From: Saprospiraceae bacterium
GTDB taxonomy: Bacteria > Bacteroidota > Bacteroidia > Chitinophagales > Saprospiraceae
DNA: 64,000 bases
Reading direction: 5' to 3'
NCBI GenBank assembly: GCA_013001595.1
Contig: JABDMH010000056.1
Span: forward strand, 186,001 to 250,000
Positions within the stretch are counted from its first letter, which is position 1; the number at the start of each line of letters is the position of its first letter. The notes beneath the pieces were generated by a model, which did not search any database, was not told where the DNA came from, and was given only the letters and a program-made list of their open reading frames with translations. Positions 35,453 through 44,427 of the stretch are shown here, one piece after another. The position numbers and the translations under genes are program-made.

Positions 35453-36277
35453 CTAGTACTCGGATCCTTCACGCAGTAATCCACTTGACCCATTCCGAAG
35501 GTCAAATTGTGTTTGAAAGGTCTCGCGCCTGCCCACAATCGTTATAAAAACAACAAAGTGCAGATGAGGCCCGGTTGTCCAGCCGGTATTGCCACTATAG
35601 GCGATGAGGTCTCCCGCAGCTACGACTTCCCCCAAGTCAACTAAAATGCCATCTTTTTGCAAATGGGCATAGGCAGCAAACGAACCATCATCATGTAGGA
35701 TGTGTAGGAAGTTATTAAACTGGTTGCAGGATTCATCTGAGCATGAGCGATCATGGTGTTCTACAAGATCAACGACCACTCCTCCCCTGGCCGCATGAAC
35801 TGGTGTTCCGATCGGCATATCAAAATCCAAAGCATTCTCACCTTGGTGCGACAGTACACCTTGATATCCCTGAGAAATCCAAAATATCTGATCAGTGGCA
35901 TAAGGTAGTTGGTAGATATGGGAGTCGTCGTGATGCGCAGTAGATACATCTCCTGGAAAGGAAGCAAAGGCATAGTTGAACTTCCAGGATTTTCCTGCCC
36001 TACCTACCAAACGGGCAATCTGATAACCCTCAGTCCTGGGTGGTACAACCGCTGGATTTGAGTAGGTCGGATCAATATCCATATGCGAAGTTTCAGGGTT
36101 TAATTGAATGGAAATTGGATAGAATTCACTGTTGTCTGCATAGATACCCACACTTCCGTCGGAAGCCTGCTCATTATATAATTGAAGTTTCATGGTATTT
36201 CTCTGCGCCACAATATGGATGGTCTGTAGCGATAATAGAAGTATGCATAAACACCTCATTGACATATCTAGGGGCAT
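35453..36277 (-). CDS. Secreted M23 (LytM-type) metallopeptidase
   Basis: A 274-residue exported protein. Signal peptide in the first 25 residues (RCLCILLLSLQTIHIVAQ; internal ATGs at 36265 and 36259 are equally good starts). The C-terminal LytM domain has the metal ligands in HQGENALDFDMPIGTPVHA and HLHF, plus AYAHLQKDGILVDLGEVVAAGDLIAYSGNTG. Such enzymes cut peptidoglycan or interpeptide bonds. A Cys pair in the insert HHDRSCSDESCNQFNN may form a disulfide. Single gene, 95-100 bp from the decayed gene upstream. Confidence 0.88.
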   Translation of the reverse strand: MPLDMSMRCLCILLLSLQTIHIVAQRNTMKLQLYNEQASDGSVGIYADNSEFYPISIQLNPETSHMDIDPTYSNPAVVPPRTEGYQIARLVGRAGKSWKFNYAFASFPGDVSTAHHDDSHIYQLPYATDQIFWISQGYQGVLSHQGENALDFDMPIGTPVHAARGGVVVDLVEHHDRSCSDESCNQFNNFLHILHDDGSFAAYAHLQKDGILVDLGEVVAAGDLIAYSGNTGWTTGPHLHFVVFITIVGRRETFQTQFDLRNGSSGLLREGSEY

Positions 36278-36434
36278 TTCGAATTGGATTTCACGAGGTC
36301 AGTGGCTTTGCTACCTATCATTTAGCGTTGACGGAAATAGTTAAATTTAGATAACGTTGGTTTTGTGGTTTTCGTTAACTATTGAAACGTCATTCCACTA
36401 TATTTAGCATCTACCAGACTCACAAATGACCATA

Positions 36435-36775
36435 ATGAGAATGTTATTTCTTAAAGGATCTATTTGTACGATATCTCTTATTAGGAGGGATCATACTGGT
36501 AGCTCAATCTTCCATATTCGATTTGAGTGACTACCAGAGGCAGGAGGGATTGCGTGCCATGGTATCTAAAGATACACTAGTGGTAAGGTGGTTTGGAGGG
36601 AATAACGAGACCATGGAGATGAGTTTTACGATCAATGGTGGTGTCCCTACCATTTCATCTATATCCAGCCAAGCCACAGATAGGAGCAAACATCTTTTGG
36701 CTGAAAACTTAGTACCTGAATATCGCATTGTATCGGAATTGCGTAGAGTGACCCAACAGCAAGAAATGGGTACGA
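36435..36775 (+). pseudogene. Decayed 5' fragment of an exported protein gene
   Basis: A coherent reading runs from a hydrophobic stretch (LFVRYLLLGGIILVAQSS) into IFDLSDYQRQEG...LVVRWFGGNNETMEMSFTINGG and NLVPEYRIVSELRRVTQQQ. It resembles the N-terminal beta-domain of a larger exported protein, whose identity I do not recognise. The only suitable ATGs (36435, 36441) are one frame off from this stretch. The reading loses coherence after about 36770 and runs into the end of the convergent oxidoreductase gene. A start-proximal frameshift plus 3' truncation is the simplest explanation; the first in-frame start-like codon is TTG at 36523. Confidence 0.5.
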
Positions 36776-36850
36776 GTTGCAGCTTGGGATGTTGCTGCCA
36801 ACGGCGCTATGCTGCAGCCGTGGGCTTTGTATTAGTGAGTGGGTGTGGTT

Positions 36851-37816
36851 TTACGAAAAATCAGCAATCAGGACATTACCGATTTTTTGACCGGAGGCCA
36901 CATATGTAAAGGCGGAGGAGATTTCTGAGAGTGGATATGTACGATCAATTAGTGGGTTAAAGATGCCTTTGGTAAGTAAAGCATTCATCTTTGACAAACT
37001 GCTTTTAATATTACTGGGAAAAGGAAAAATGACTTTTTTGCCACCAAGCACAGGTGTAGACAAGGCAAAAAATAAATTCTGAGCTCCCGGACCCAATTCT
37101 GAAGAAATATATGTTCCATCTTTATGTAGGATTCTTTTGCATGCATTAAATGTACTTTTTCCCACCGAATCTATTACCAAATCATATGATCCTGGTGCAC
37201 GGGTGAAGTCTTCCTGTGTGTAGTCGATGGTATGATCGGCACCTAGGCCATGAACAATCTGTGCGTGTTCGCCTCGACAGGTAGCGCTGACCTCCAACCC
37301 ATTGGCTCTGAGTAGCTGCACACATGCCGAACCAATGGCACCGGTAGCTCCGTGCACCATTGCTTGCTGACCTTTTTCAAGGGTGATTTTATTGAGGATA
37401 TTAATGGCATAATGGGCCGCCTCTGCAGAAGCAACTGCGATGGAAAATTCGACTCCATCTGGTATGGATTCGATATTCCCTTTCTCAGGTATTCTCATGT
37501 AGGTGGCATGAGATTGAAGACCCTGATCGTGGAAGCCCCATACTCGTTCACCCACGGAAAATCTGGTCACATGCTTTCCTGCTTCAATTATTTCGCCAGC
37601 GAAATCTGTTCCGGTAATGGACAATCTGGGTTTGCGTAAGCCGCTGAAGAACCGCATGATCAAAGGATAGCCACGCAACAAAGCCACATCTGTCCGATTG
37701 ACCGTCGCTGCATGAATTCTCACCAATACTTCATCTTCCTTGAGGTTAGGTCTGCCTACTTCCCTAATATCTAAGACTTTAGCATCACCGTAGATGGTTC
37801 GCGTTGAAGCCTTCAT
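36851..37816 (-). CDS. Zinc-independent MDR-family NAD(P)-dependent oxidoreductase
   Basis: About 321 residues from the ATG at 37816 (an ATG at 37831 adds five). A medium-chain dehydrogenase/quinone-oxidoreductase-like protein: N-terminal GroES-like domain (VLVRIHAATVNRTDVALLRG, TGTDFAGEIIEAGKHVTRFSVGERVWGF), cofactor domain with VHGATGAIGSACVQLLRANG, and DHTIDYTQEDF. No structural-zinc cysteine cluster is present, as in quinone oxidoreductases. Probable NADPH-dependent reduction of a quinone or enone; substrate unknown. It stands alone. Confidence 0.85.
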   Translation of the reverse strand: MKASTRTIYGDAKVLDIREVGRPNLKEDEVLVRIHAATVNRTDVALLRGYPLIMRFFSGLRKPRLSITGTDFAGEIIEAGKHVTRFSVGERVWGFHDQGLQSHATYMRIPEKGNIESIPDGVEFSIAVASAEAAHYAINILNKITLEKGQQAMVHGATGAIGSACVQLLRANGLEVSATCRGEHAQIVHGLGADHTIDYTQEDFTRAPGSYDLVIDSVGKSTFNACKRILHKDGTYISSELGPGAQNLFFALSTPVLGGKKVIFPFPSNIKSSLSKMNALLTKGIFNPLIDRTYPLSEISSAFTYVASGQKIGNVLIADFS

Positions 37817-37934
37817 CTTGTAACGATTCATGACACGTGCTATTTACATATCCTTTGGGTCCTAAAAGACTGCTCACAATTTAGCTAACATGGACCAACT
37901 GAGATATAAGTATCGGCGAGGTACCTTTGAATCT

Positions 37935-38972
37935 CTACATAAGTACGCCATTCTTGGCTTCGATGTTTGGAGGAATATCCGATTCCCCCAGCATTTCTTT
38001 GAGATCAATTTCTATGATGCGACAAAGGGAAAGCATGGGAATGTCGTTGCCAAGTCCTTCAAAAGGATTCTCAGAATAGTCTCCTACCAATTCCATCATA
38101 ATGTATACCCAGCCCACCATAACGGTAAATGGAATGGAGAGCCAAATGGCCCATTCACCCAGCTTGTAAAATTCAGAAACCATACCGAAAGGTAGAAGGA
38201 AAATAAAGAGACCAATAAATATAAAACTCATGCTTCCGTACTGCCTGGGTAGTGGAAATTTCTTAATCCGTTCAGCTTTGCCCTGGTGGGTGTAAAAATC
38301 ATTAAGTAATTTCTGCAGCTCCATGTGTCGAAAATCATCGATCAGATCTAGCACCCTAAGCCTTTTGAGTTCCTGGCTCTGACGGTCAAGAATTTGTGTA
38401 GCCGTATTTTTATAGTTGATTAATGTGTCTAGCTCCTCGCTGGGAATGAAGGTCCTAAGTTCATGTTCAGTAACCTCATCGTTGTGTAGGCCGACACCCC
38501 ATTCTTTCATACGCTTTTTTGTTACTCTGCCCACATGTCCCCCTTGATTTATGTGTTCCCATGTTGTGGGAATTAGAAGTTGACTGCGCAATGTGTAGAG
38601 GTAACCAATATGTCGGTATAGCAGAGTTTGGTGCAGCTTTTCCAAGGCCTCCTCAGGATATGGTTCATTGGTAAACTTATTTCCTACATATGCTTTGACA
38701 TTGCTTCCCCACATTCTACTGGAATTGACAATGGCACCCCAGATTTTTCGTGCCTCCCACAGACGATCATATGCTTGATTGTTCTTAAAACCAATATAAA
38801 AAGCAACTGCGGTACCGATCACCGACAATGGTAGCCATGGAATTGAAAACCAACCCAGGTCAAATAGATAAAATAGGGTGGTTACCAATATTGCCCAAGC
38901 TCCGATCCAGACAATGTGGCCTCCAGAAAAGTTCAAGACGCCTCGCCAACTAAAATTTTTATTTACGTACAA
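37935..38972 (-). CDS. Bestrophin-family anion channel
   Basis: A 345-residue membrane protein with the bestrophin (YneE/UPF0187) pattern: two early hydrophobic hairpins, IPWLPLSVIGTAVAFYIGFKNNQAYDRLWEARKIWGAIVNSSR (strongly conserved), and the later helices SMSFIFIGLFIFLLPFG and WLSIPFTVMVGWVYIMMELVGDYSENPFEG. The last motif corresponds to the conserved acidic calcium-clasp region. The start is TTG at 38972. Bacterial homologues conduct chloride or sodium; selectivity here is unknown. Confidence 0.88.
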   Translation of the reverse strand: MYVNKNFSWRGVLNFSGGHIVWIGAWAILVTTLFYLFDLGWFSIPWLPLSVIGTAVAFYIGFKNNQAYDRLWEARKIWGAIVNSSRMWGSNVKAYVGNKFTNEPYPEEALEKLHQTLLYRHIGYLYTLRSQLLIPTTWEHINQGGHVGRVTKKRMKEWGVGLHNDEVTEHELRTFIPSEELDTLINYKNTATQILDRQSQELKRLRVLDLIDDFRHMELQKLLNDFYTHQGKAERIKKFPLPRQYGSMSFIFIGLFIFLLPFGMVSEFYKLGEWAIWLSIPFTVMVGWVYIMMELVGDYSENPFEGLGNDIPMLSLCRIIEIDLKEMLGESDIPPNIEAKNGVLM

Positions 38973-39227
38973 GAGTGTTAGATTTTGTGACCCAATATAG
39001 ATATTGCTTCAACGGCATCCAAAGATGTAGCAAGTTGTGTTCATTTTGACGAACGATCATCAGATTGAGGATAATCCAATTGATGTTGTGTGGCAAATGA
39101 ATCTGCAGACACTCACGATGAGACTCCAGCTGATGGGCAATGATTGGTACGCTCTGCATTTAAAAGGGTACCTTACATCTAGTAACTCCCAATTAGCTAT
39201 CCATTACACTGCTAAACCGTCCTTTCT

Positions 39228-40322
39228 ATGCGATCCGATACCGTAAAATTTAGTATCCACAACCGACCTGAGTTTTTTAAAGAGCTGGTCAAAAGAGTAA
39301 ACCACCACTTTAAAGTGAATAATCGATCGAAACATGCCAATGCCAGCATGGTATTTAAGTCGATTTTTATGTGTATGTTATATTTCATACCGCTTGTTCT
39401 GATTACTACGCAGGTGGTGACATCGGTTGCTGGAAACATGTCTATGTGGGCACTAATGGGGTTGGGCATGTCCGGGATTGGATTGGCCGTGATGCATGAT
39501 GCAAACCACGGATCATACTCAAGCAGTAAAAGGACCAATCACTTAATTGGGCTCATTATTAATTTTGTTGGAGGCTATCATATTAATTGGAGAATTCAGC
39601 ATAATGTCCTCCATCATTCATTTACGAACATCCATGGCCTGGATGATGACATAGCTAAAGATCATACATTTAGATTATCCCCACATCAACCGAAACGCAA
39701 AAAGTACCGCTATCAGGCATTTTATGCGCCTATCCTATATAGTATTTTGTCACTCTATTGGTTCATAGGTAAGGATATAGAACAGATCAGAAAATATGGT
39801 CGAGAAAATCTTGTGCAGGAACAGGGTTTATCGCTACAGAGAGCGGGAGTAGAGATGTTCTTCACTAAACTTGGTTACTTTGCACTTTTCATTGTTCTTC
39901 CCGTGCTCTTTAGTAGCCTTGTATGGTGGCAAACACTGCTAGGTTTTTTATTGATGCATGCCATAAGTGGTCAGATCTTAGCGTTGATTTTTCAATGTGC
40001 CCATGTACTCGAGGAGACAGATTTTTTTCTACCCGACGCATCAGGCAGTATGAAAAACAGCTGGGCAATTCATCAAATGCGGACAACAGCAAATTATGCC
40101 AATAACAGCCGACTTTTTTCATGGTTTGTCGGAGGCTTAAATTTTCAAATCGAACACCATCTCTTTCCGAATATTTGTCACGTCCATTACAGAGATATTT
40201 CTATCATAGTAAGAGACACAGCAAGAGAATTTGATATCCCTTACAATCATCATCGGACGTTTTATGGTGCGCTAAAAAGTCACTTCAGGACGTTAAATCA
40301 ACTTGGAATCGGAACCATCTAG
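39228..40322 (+). CDS. Membrane fatty-acid desaturase (front-end type)
   Basis: A 364-residue integral membrane di-iron desaturase. Three histidine boxes are present: HDANHGSY (about 86-93), HNVLHHSF (about 125-132) and QIEHHLFP (about 305-312). The Gln in the third box is typical of front-end (delta-5/6-like) acyl desaturases. Four membrane segments flank them. It likely introduces double bonds in membrane acyl chains, for example for cold adaptation. Electron donor is not in the neighbourhood; no fused cytochrome b5. Confidence 0.92.
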   Translation: MRSDTVKFSIHNRPEFFKELVKRVNHHFKVNNRSKHANASMVFKSIFMCMLYFIPLVLITTQVVTSVAGNMSMWALMGLGMSGIGLAVMHDANHGSYSSSKRTNHLIGLIINFVGGYHINWRIQHNVLHHSFTNIHGLDDDIAKDHTFRLSPHQPKRKKYRYQAFYAPILYSILSLYWFIGKDIEQIRKYGRENLVQEQGLSLQRAGVEMFFTKLGYFALFIVLPVLFSSLVWWQTLLGFLLMHAISGQILALIFQCAHVLEETDFFLPDASGSMKNSWAIHQMRTTANYANNSRLFSWFVGGLNFQIEHHLFPNICHVHYRDISIIVRDTAREFDIPYNHHRTFYGALKSHFRTLNQLGIGTI

Positions 40323-40394
40323 CATTTCGATTTGGAGGAAGCAGATTAAAATCCAAAAGTGCATTCCTCCGACCCCCATGCTCCTCTGATCTGG

Positions 40395-40679
40395 CTATTT
40401 CACATGGTAGGTAAGTTTACACTTTTGGCATACCAGGTTGTCATCTTCTCGCTTTAGCTCGATGGCTGCCAAGTGTTTATTTGCGTAGTCCTGGATCCAG
40501 CCGATACTAGGATCTTTACTATTTACATCTATACCATGTGTTTTTAGCGCTTCGAAAAACTTACCACCATATTCATTTCGACCCCAACAATTTGGGCATA
40601 GTCCATCAGGAACATCTTTGTTAATGTCAGATGCTGCTTTATTTCTAAGATAATCGATGAGGCGTTGGACAAGTTTCAT
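40395..40679 (-). CDS. Small zinc-ribbon protein of unknown function
   Basis: A 94-residue soluble protein. Two CxxC knuckles are widely spaced, CPNC at about 28-31 and CQKC at about 84-87, the layout of a small zinc-binding domain with an inserted helical middle (FFEALKTHGIDVNSKDPSIGWIQDYANKHLAAIELK). No nucleic-acid-binding motif is recognisable. I do not recognise a functional family. It is flanked by a convergent desaturase and a co-oriented alginate-lyase gene. Confidence 0.75.
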   Translation of the reverse strand: MKLVQRLIDYLRNKAASDINKDVPDGLCPNCWGRNEYGGKFFEALKTHGIDVNSKDPSIGWIQDYANKHLAAIELKREDDNLVCQKCKLTYHVK

Positions 40680-40733
40680 ATGCTAATTTTTTTTGTTACC
40701 GGATTTCGTTATGATATTATTTCACCTAGAAAC

Positions 40734-41918
40734 CTAATTCTCGATGGCTAGCCAAATGAGTGGATTTCTAATGGGTACATTGCGCCTGACCTCTTGTACT
40801 TTAAGAAAGTGCCGGTGCTTTTGCCAAGCCAAAAAATAGCCTGCTCTATCAAACTGCATCGCACCAAATAGAAAAGCTGGATGGGCTACTGGCCAATCAT
40901 CCCAGTACATTACATCAGGATCTAGTTGCCATGATTTTTTATCGATGACAAAAGGATACATATATGCCAGACCTTGAGCTATTCCCCTACCGTCTTCAGT
41001 TTCAAAGTTCCAAAGGTTATGCTCATTATCAGAAAGAATCTGACAATTCATCGCCATGGCATCCAAATTGAACAAGGCATATCCGTAGGGTTTTGTGCGC
41101 TCCATCTCAAGTGGAAAACTTCCATCCGCTGCCATTTGGTTGGGCAATAATGTCTGGGTGTAGTTATTTCTGCAGAATTCCAGCATTTCTTCATTTTGCG
41201 TGAAGCGAGCATATGACGCCACTTGCATATTCCAGCAAGTGCCATGGTTATTCGGATGAATCATTTCTTTTTGACCGTAGGGATGGGTAGTTAGCCACTC
41301 GATAAATGCTCCAAACCATGCTTTGATTTCTGCCAGGGCTTCTTCTTCCACTTGCTGATAATGATCCAGCACACGTAATGATTGCACTACTTCCATAAAA
41401 TGAATGGCATCGATGATACCTATTCCTCTACCGGTTTGTCTACCTTTGATCGCTTGGGCATAGAGAAGATGTGGGTTCATTTTTGTTGTAGGGTCCACAA
41501 ACCAAGCATGTATATGCTTCAGTGCAGTCTGTGCATATTTAGCATCCTTGGTGATAATAAATGCGGATGTCAAGTTGCCCGTGAGTGCACTGAAGCGCAA
41601 CAGCGCTTTGCGGTGTTCAGTGAAATTTTCTGGGTTTGTTATCCCATCTTTTCGGATATATGGGCCATCAGGATTATTGGGATCCGGCCACCAGTAGTCT
41701 CCCTCTGAATAGAAATCATGACGACCACCCGAACTGCGCTCACAGAGCGCTGAACTTACGGTGATGGGTTCAGAAGCGAGGTTTTGATTGGCTAGCAGAA
41801 TAATCGAATCGCGCAATACATCGATGACAGATTGATAATAATGGCCTTGACCGAATGTAGGTGGAGCAATCACCACCGAAAACGCGAGAGTCAATAAAAC
41901 GGATAATAGTGGACGCAT
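40734..41918 (-). CDS. Alginate-lyase-family secreted protein
   Basis: A 394-residue exported protein with an (alpha/alpha)-toroid polysaccharide-lyase fold of the alginate_lyase (PF05426) type. Signal peptide to about residue 24. Motifs: DYWWPDPNNPDGPYIRKDG (family hallmark), AHIHAWFVDP-like TALKHIHAWFVDPTTKMNPHLLYAQAIKG, and NNHGTCWNMQVASYARF, whose Asn/His/Trp are in the active-site region of these lyases. Likely eliminates uronate linkages, possibly in alginate or a related glycan; PL subfamily undetermined. Separate from, but near, the glycan region at 44-64 kb. Confidence 0.82.
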   Translation of the reverse strand: MRPLLSVLLTLAFSVVIAPPTFGQGHYYQSVIDVLRDSIILLANQNLASEPITVSSALCERSSGGRHDFYSEGDYWWPDPNNPDGPYIRKDGITNPENFTEHRKALLRFSALTGNLTSAFIITKDAKYAQTALKHIHAWFVDPTTKMNPHLLYAQAIKGRQTGRGIGIIDAIHFMEVVQSLRVLDHYQQVEEEALAEIKAWFGAFIEWLTTHPYGQKEMIHPNNHGTCWNMQVASYARFTQNEEMLEFCRNNYTQTLLPNQMAADGSFPLEMERTKPYGYALFNLDAMAMNCQILSDNEHNLWNFETEDGRGIAQGLAYMYPFVIDKKSWQLDPDVMYWDDWPVAHPAFLFGAMQFDRAGYFLAWQKHRHFLKVQEVRRNVPIRNPLIWLAIEN

Positions 41919-42145
41919 AGAGCCTAAGGTAGGTTTATGCTCGCAATGTACAACGATTGCACTGTATAGAAATGTAGGTGCTCCGAATAAGTTTCCAGCT
42001 ATTCAACTTTGAGAATTCTGCGCTAAGTGCATGTTCATGAGAAGAGATAACCTTTTCGCAATGGATTCCAACAAGCATCATTCTCGATCCCCATGTTGGA
42101 TCTTAAATGCTCGAAAGATGACCATGAGAAAGGTCACCAACTTTA

Positions 42146-42868
42146 TTAGTGTTGCGTCAGGACTTCAGCAAGGAAGGATCGCATCAGCTTCCATGCTCGG
42201 TCATTGGACTGCACATTATACATCATTCCCGATTCTGGAGATTGGGCGTTCGGATTTGTGAATGCGTGACCAGTATGTCCAAATGCAAGCATTTGCCAAT
42301 CGGCCGACCTTGCAGTGAGTTCTTGAGCCAGGGCGACGGTTTGGCTAGGTGTGCCTAGTGGGTCGTCCCAGCCATGTAAAATCAAAATGGAAGACTTGAT
42401 GGGGAATGCATATTCAATCGATGGACTGTCATAAACACCATGAAAACTAATGACACCTTTAATGTCCGCTCCTGAGCGAGCCAAATCAAGCACACACTTG
42501 CCACCGAAACAAAAACCGATGGCTGCAATCGAATGCTCATCTACTTCACTATGGTGTCTTAGTTCAGTCAAGGCACCTTCCATCCGTACAAGAAGCTCCC
42601 GACGATCGGCGTTCAACACATCCATCAGCTTTTGTGCATGATCTGGTGAGTCAGCTCTAATGCCCTTGCCATAGATATCTAGCGCAAATCCAACATATCC
42701 TAGCTTGGCCAATGCCCTGCTTTTTTCCTCTTCAAATGCTGATTGACCGGCATAGGTGGGTGCCACCAAAACACCTGGCTTCTGCTGCTTCATGGAATTA
42801 TCCCAACTAATCTTGCCCTCATATATTCTATTTGAAATCGTGTACTCAATGGTTTCTGTAATAATCAT
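42146..42868 (-). CDS. Dienelactone-hydrolase-family protein
   Basis: A 240-residue alpha/beta-hydrolase with the DLH triad: nucleophile Cys in GFCFGGKC (about 119), Asp in HGWDDPLG (about 172), and His in FGHTGHAFTNP (about 204). Cys instead of Ser as nucleophile is standard in this family. The physiological ester is unknown; homologues in Bacteroidota are widespread. Divergence and spacing (19 bp to the GyrI-like gene on the same strand) suggest cotranscription with that gene. Confidence 0.87.
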   Translation of the reverse strand: MIITETIEYTISNRIYEGKISWDNSMKQQKPGVLVAPTYAGQSAFEEEKSRALAKLGYVGFALDIYGKGIRADSPDHAQKLMDVLNADRRELLVRMEGALTELRHHSEVDEHSIAAIGFCFGGKCVLDLARSGADIKGVISFHGVYDSPSIEYAFPIKSSILILHGWDDPLGTPSQTVALAQELTARSADWQMLAFGHTGHAFTNPNAQSPESGMMYNVQSNDRAWKLMRSFLAEVLTQH

Positions 42869-42887
42869 AGGTCATATTGTTTCGGTA

Positions 42888-43523
42888 CTAGAGATTCTGA
42901 ACTTTGAATCTCAAGACTGTTTTGAGTTTGTCAGAAGGTACCTTACGAAAGTCGGATAAATAGATCTCCCTGTGAGCCTTCGATGTTCGCTGAAGATTTT
43001 CCTTGCTTGCAAATTCCTCCATAATGGCAAAGCTTTGTGGTTCATCATCATAGCTTCCCATATGCAACATTTGTACACACAGGCCATCTTTGATCTCTTT
43101 GAATTGCACATAATCCAAAAGCTCATTCGGCTTTTTGACCTTTGTTATTCTTATCATCTCTTTGAAGAAAGTTGCTTTTACAAAGCCAGGTTGTCTAATC
43201 ATTAGCTTAAAAACCAAATCATCCTTATTAAAGGTACCATCATAATTTTGTCTAGCCTCTTCGTTAAGATCCCAGACTCCTTCTAGCGGATAAACGGTAT
43301 AGTCACAGTACCCAGTTGGTTTGACTGAGTTTCTCTTAAGATTCATCTTAATGGCGTACGCCACCGAATATAAAACACCAATGAAGTTGCTGAAAGATTC
43401 ACTGGCGGGACTGCCTTCTCCGGCTATCGTAATGTATTTAAAAGGTGGGATGTCGATTTGCATGGGCTTGCTCTTCGGCATGTAATATTCCTTTTCATGT
43501 TTTCTCCATTCCTGTTTTTTCAT
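42888..43523 (-). CDS. GyrI-like small-molecule-binding protein
   Basis: A 211-residue protein of the stand-alone GyrI-like family (FKYITIAGEGSPASESFSNFIGVLYSVAYAIKMNLK; TGYCDYTVYPLEGVWDL; CVQMLHMGSYDDEPQSF). These match the SOUL-like/GyrI-like domain found in drug-binding regulators, but no DNA-binding domain is present. A drug-sequestering or hydrolytic role is possible; unproven here. It is 19 bp upstream of the dienelactone hydrolase gene. Confidence 0.8.
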   Translation of the reverse strand: MKKQEWRKHEKEYYMPKSKPMQIDIPPFKYITIAGEGSPASESFSNFIGVLYSVAYAIKMNLKRNSVKPTGYCDYTVYPLEGVWDLNEEARQNYDGTFNKDDLVFKLMIRQPGFVKATFFKEMIRITKVKKPNELLDYVQFKEIKDGLCVQMLHMGSYDDEPQSFAIMEEFASKENLQRTSKAHREIYLSDFRKVPSDKLKTVLRFKVQNL

Positions 43524-43671
43524 AAGGGGTGAATTAATGAATACTTACTGCATCTCTGCTTCTGACAAAGACATTCTAGATATCATAGAGGCCATGACAT
43601 TTTGTTGACAAGTATATGATAAGATATCCTCAGGGAATGTTAGGTAACTCTGATATAATTTGCACCTTAAT

Positions 43672-44103
43672 TTAAGAAACTTGCTCCAGTGGGAGAAGTC
43701 TTGAATCAATCAGAGCGGCTGTTCGATGACCGATTCCACTCTGATACTCATCGTCATTTGCAAAGGCCAAAAACTTAGAGACACTCTGATGTCTCACTAA
43801 CAATACTAGGTCCCAGTCCTCTGCTGCCGGACCAATTAGAAAAGGTCCAGCCTTTCCTCGAAATATGACCTCACCTCCGGCCGCCAGTAGAAATGGTAAA
43901 GTATGTTTCATATATAGACGATAAGCTTCTTCTCCAGAGACTTCATGCGAAGGTGCAAGATCTTGGTCGCCCGAGTAATCGGCTATTTGTCTGAATTTCA
44001 ATAGATTCATCATGACCACACTTCCTTCAATCTGTCTTCTGTAAAATGCTTTACCTGCTTCCTGGGTGGCATCCAGAAAGCCCAAGCGCGATGTTTCATG
44101 CAT
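43672..44103 (-). CDS. DUF1330-like small protein
   Basis: From the ATG at 44103 it has 143 residues; an open frame continues upstream to 44226, but that part has no family resemblance. The core resembles dimeric alpha-beta barrel proteins of the DUF1330 type (VVMMNLLKFR ... AYRLYMKHTLPFLLAAGGEVIFRGKAGPFLIGPAAEDWDLVLLVRHQSVSKFLAFANDDEYQSGIGHRTAALIDSRLLP). Function unknown; such folds include small monooxygenases and catalytically silent binders. Single gene divergent from the FG-GAP lipoprotein gene. Confidence 0.7.
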   Translation of the reverse strand: MHETSRLGFLDATQEAGKAFYRRQIEGSVVMMNLLKFRQIADYSGDQDLAPSHEVSGEEAYRLYMKHTLPFLLAAGGEVIFRGKAGPFLIGPAAEDWDLVLLVRHQSVSKFLAFANDDEYQSGIGHRTAALIDSRLLPLEQVS

Positions 44104-44427
44104 AGGTGCAATTTTTTGCCTAAAAAGAGCTTGAGCATTCCAATGTACATAAAAGCGGAGTAGGTCCTTGGCATATCTACTACTCTTGGTGTAGAGATTC
44201 ATCCCAGTTTTACAATAGGATTGCATGTATTGATTTACTATCTTGAGAATTACACCAGCAAACTTCAGAAGATGGCTTTATTACAATTTCCGATTGTAAC
44301 GGAATATTCAGGAGTATTGGAAAGTTATTACGTGCAGATAGCATTCAAGCGATGTCTGACACACAGTGCAGATGCAAGCAAAAGCGGATATATCCTATTG
44401 ATCCAAAGTTTATGTTATCTGAAATCA

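Noticed and set aside
35216-35479. 87-residue plus-strand frame between the Nramp-like gene and the M23 peptidase
   Set aside because: No signal peptide, domain or promoter, and it runs into the end of the peptidase gene; composition looks random.
39037-39246. Plus-strand frame before the desaturase
   Set aside because: It overlaps the desaturase start in another frame and shows no recognisable features.
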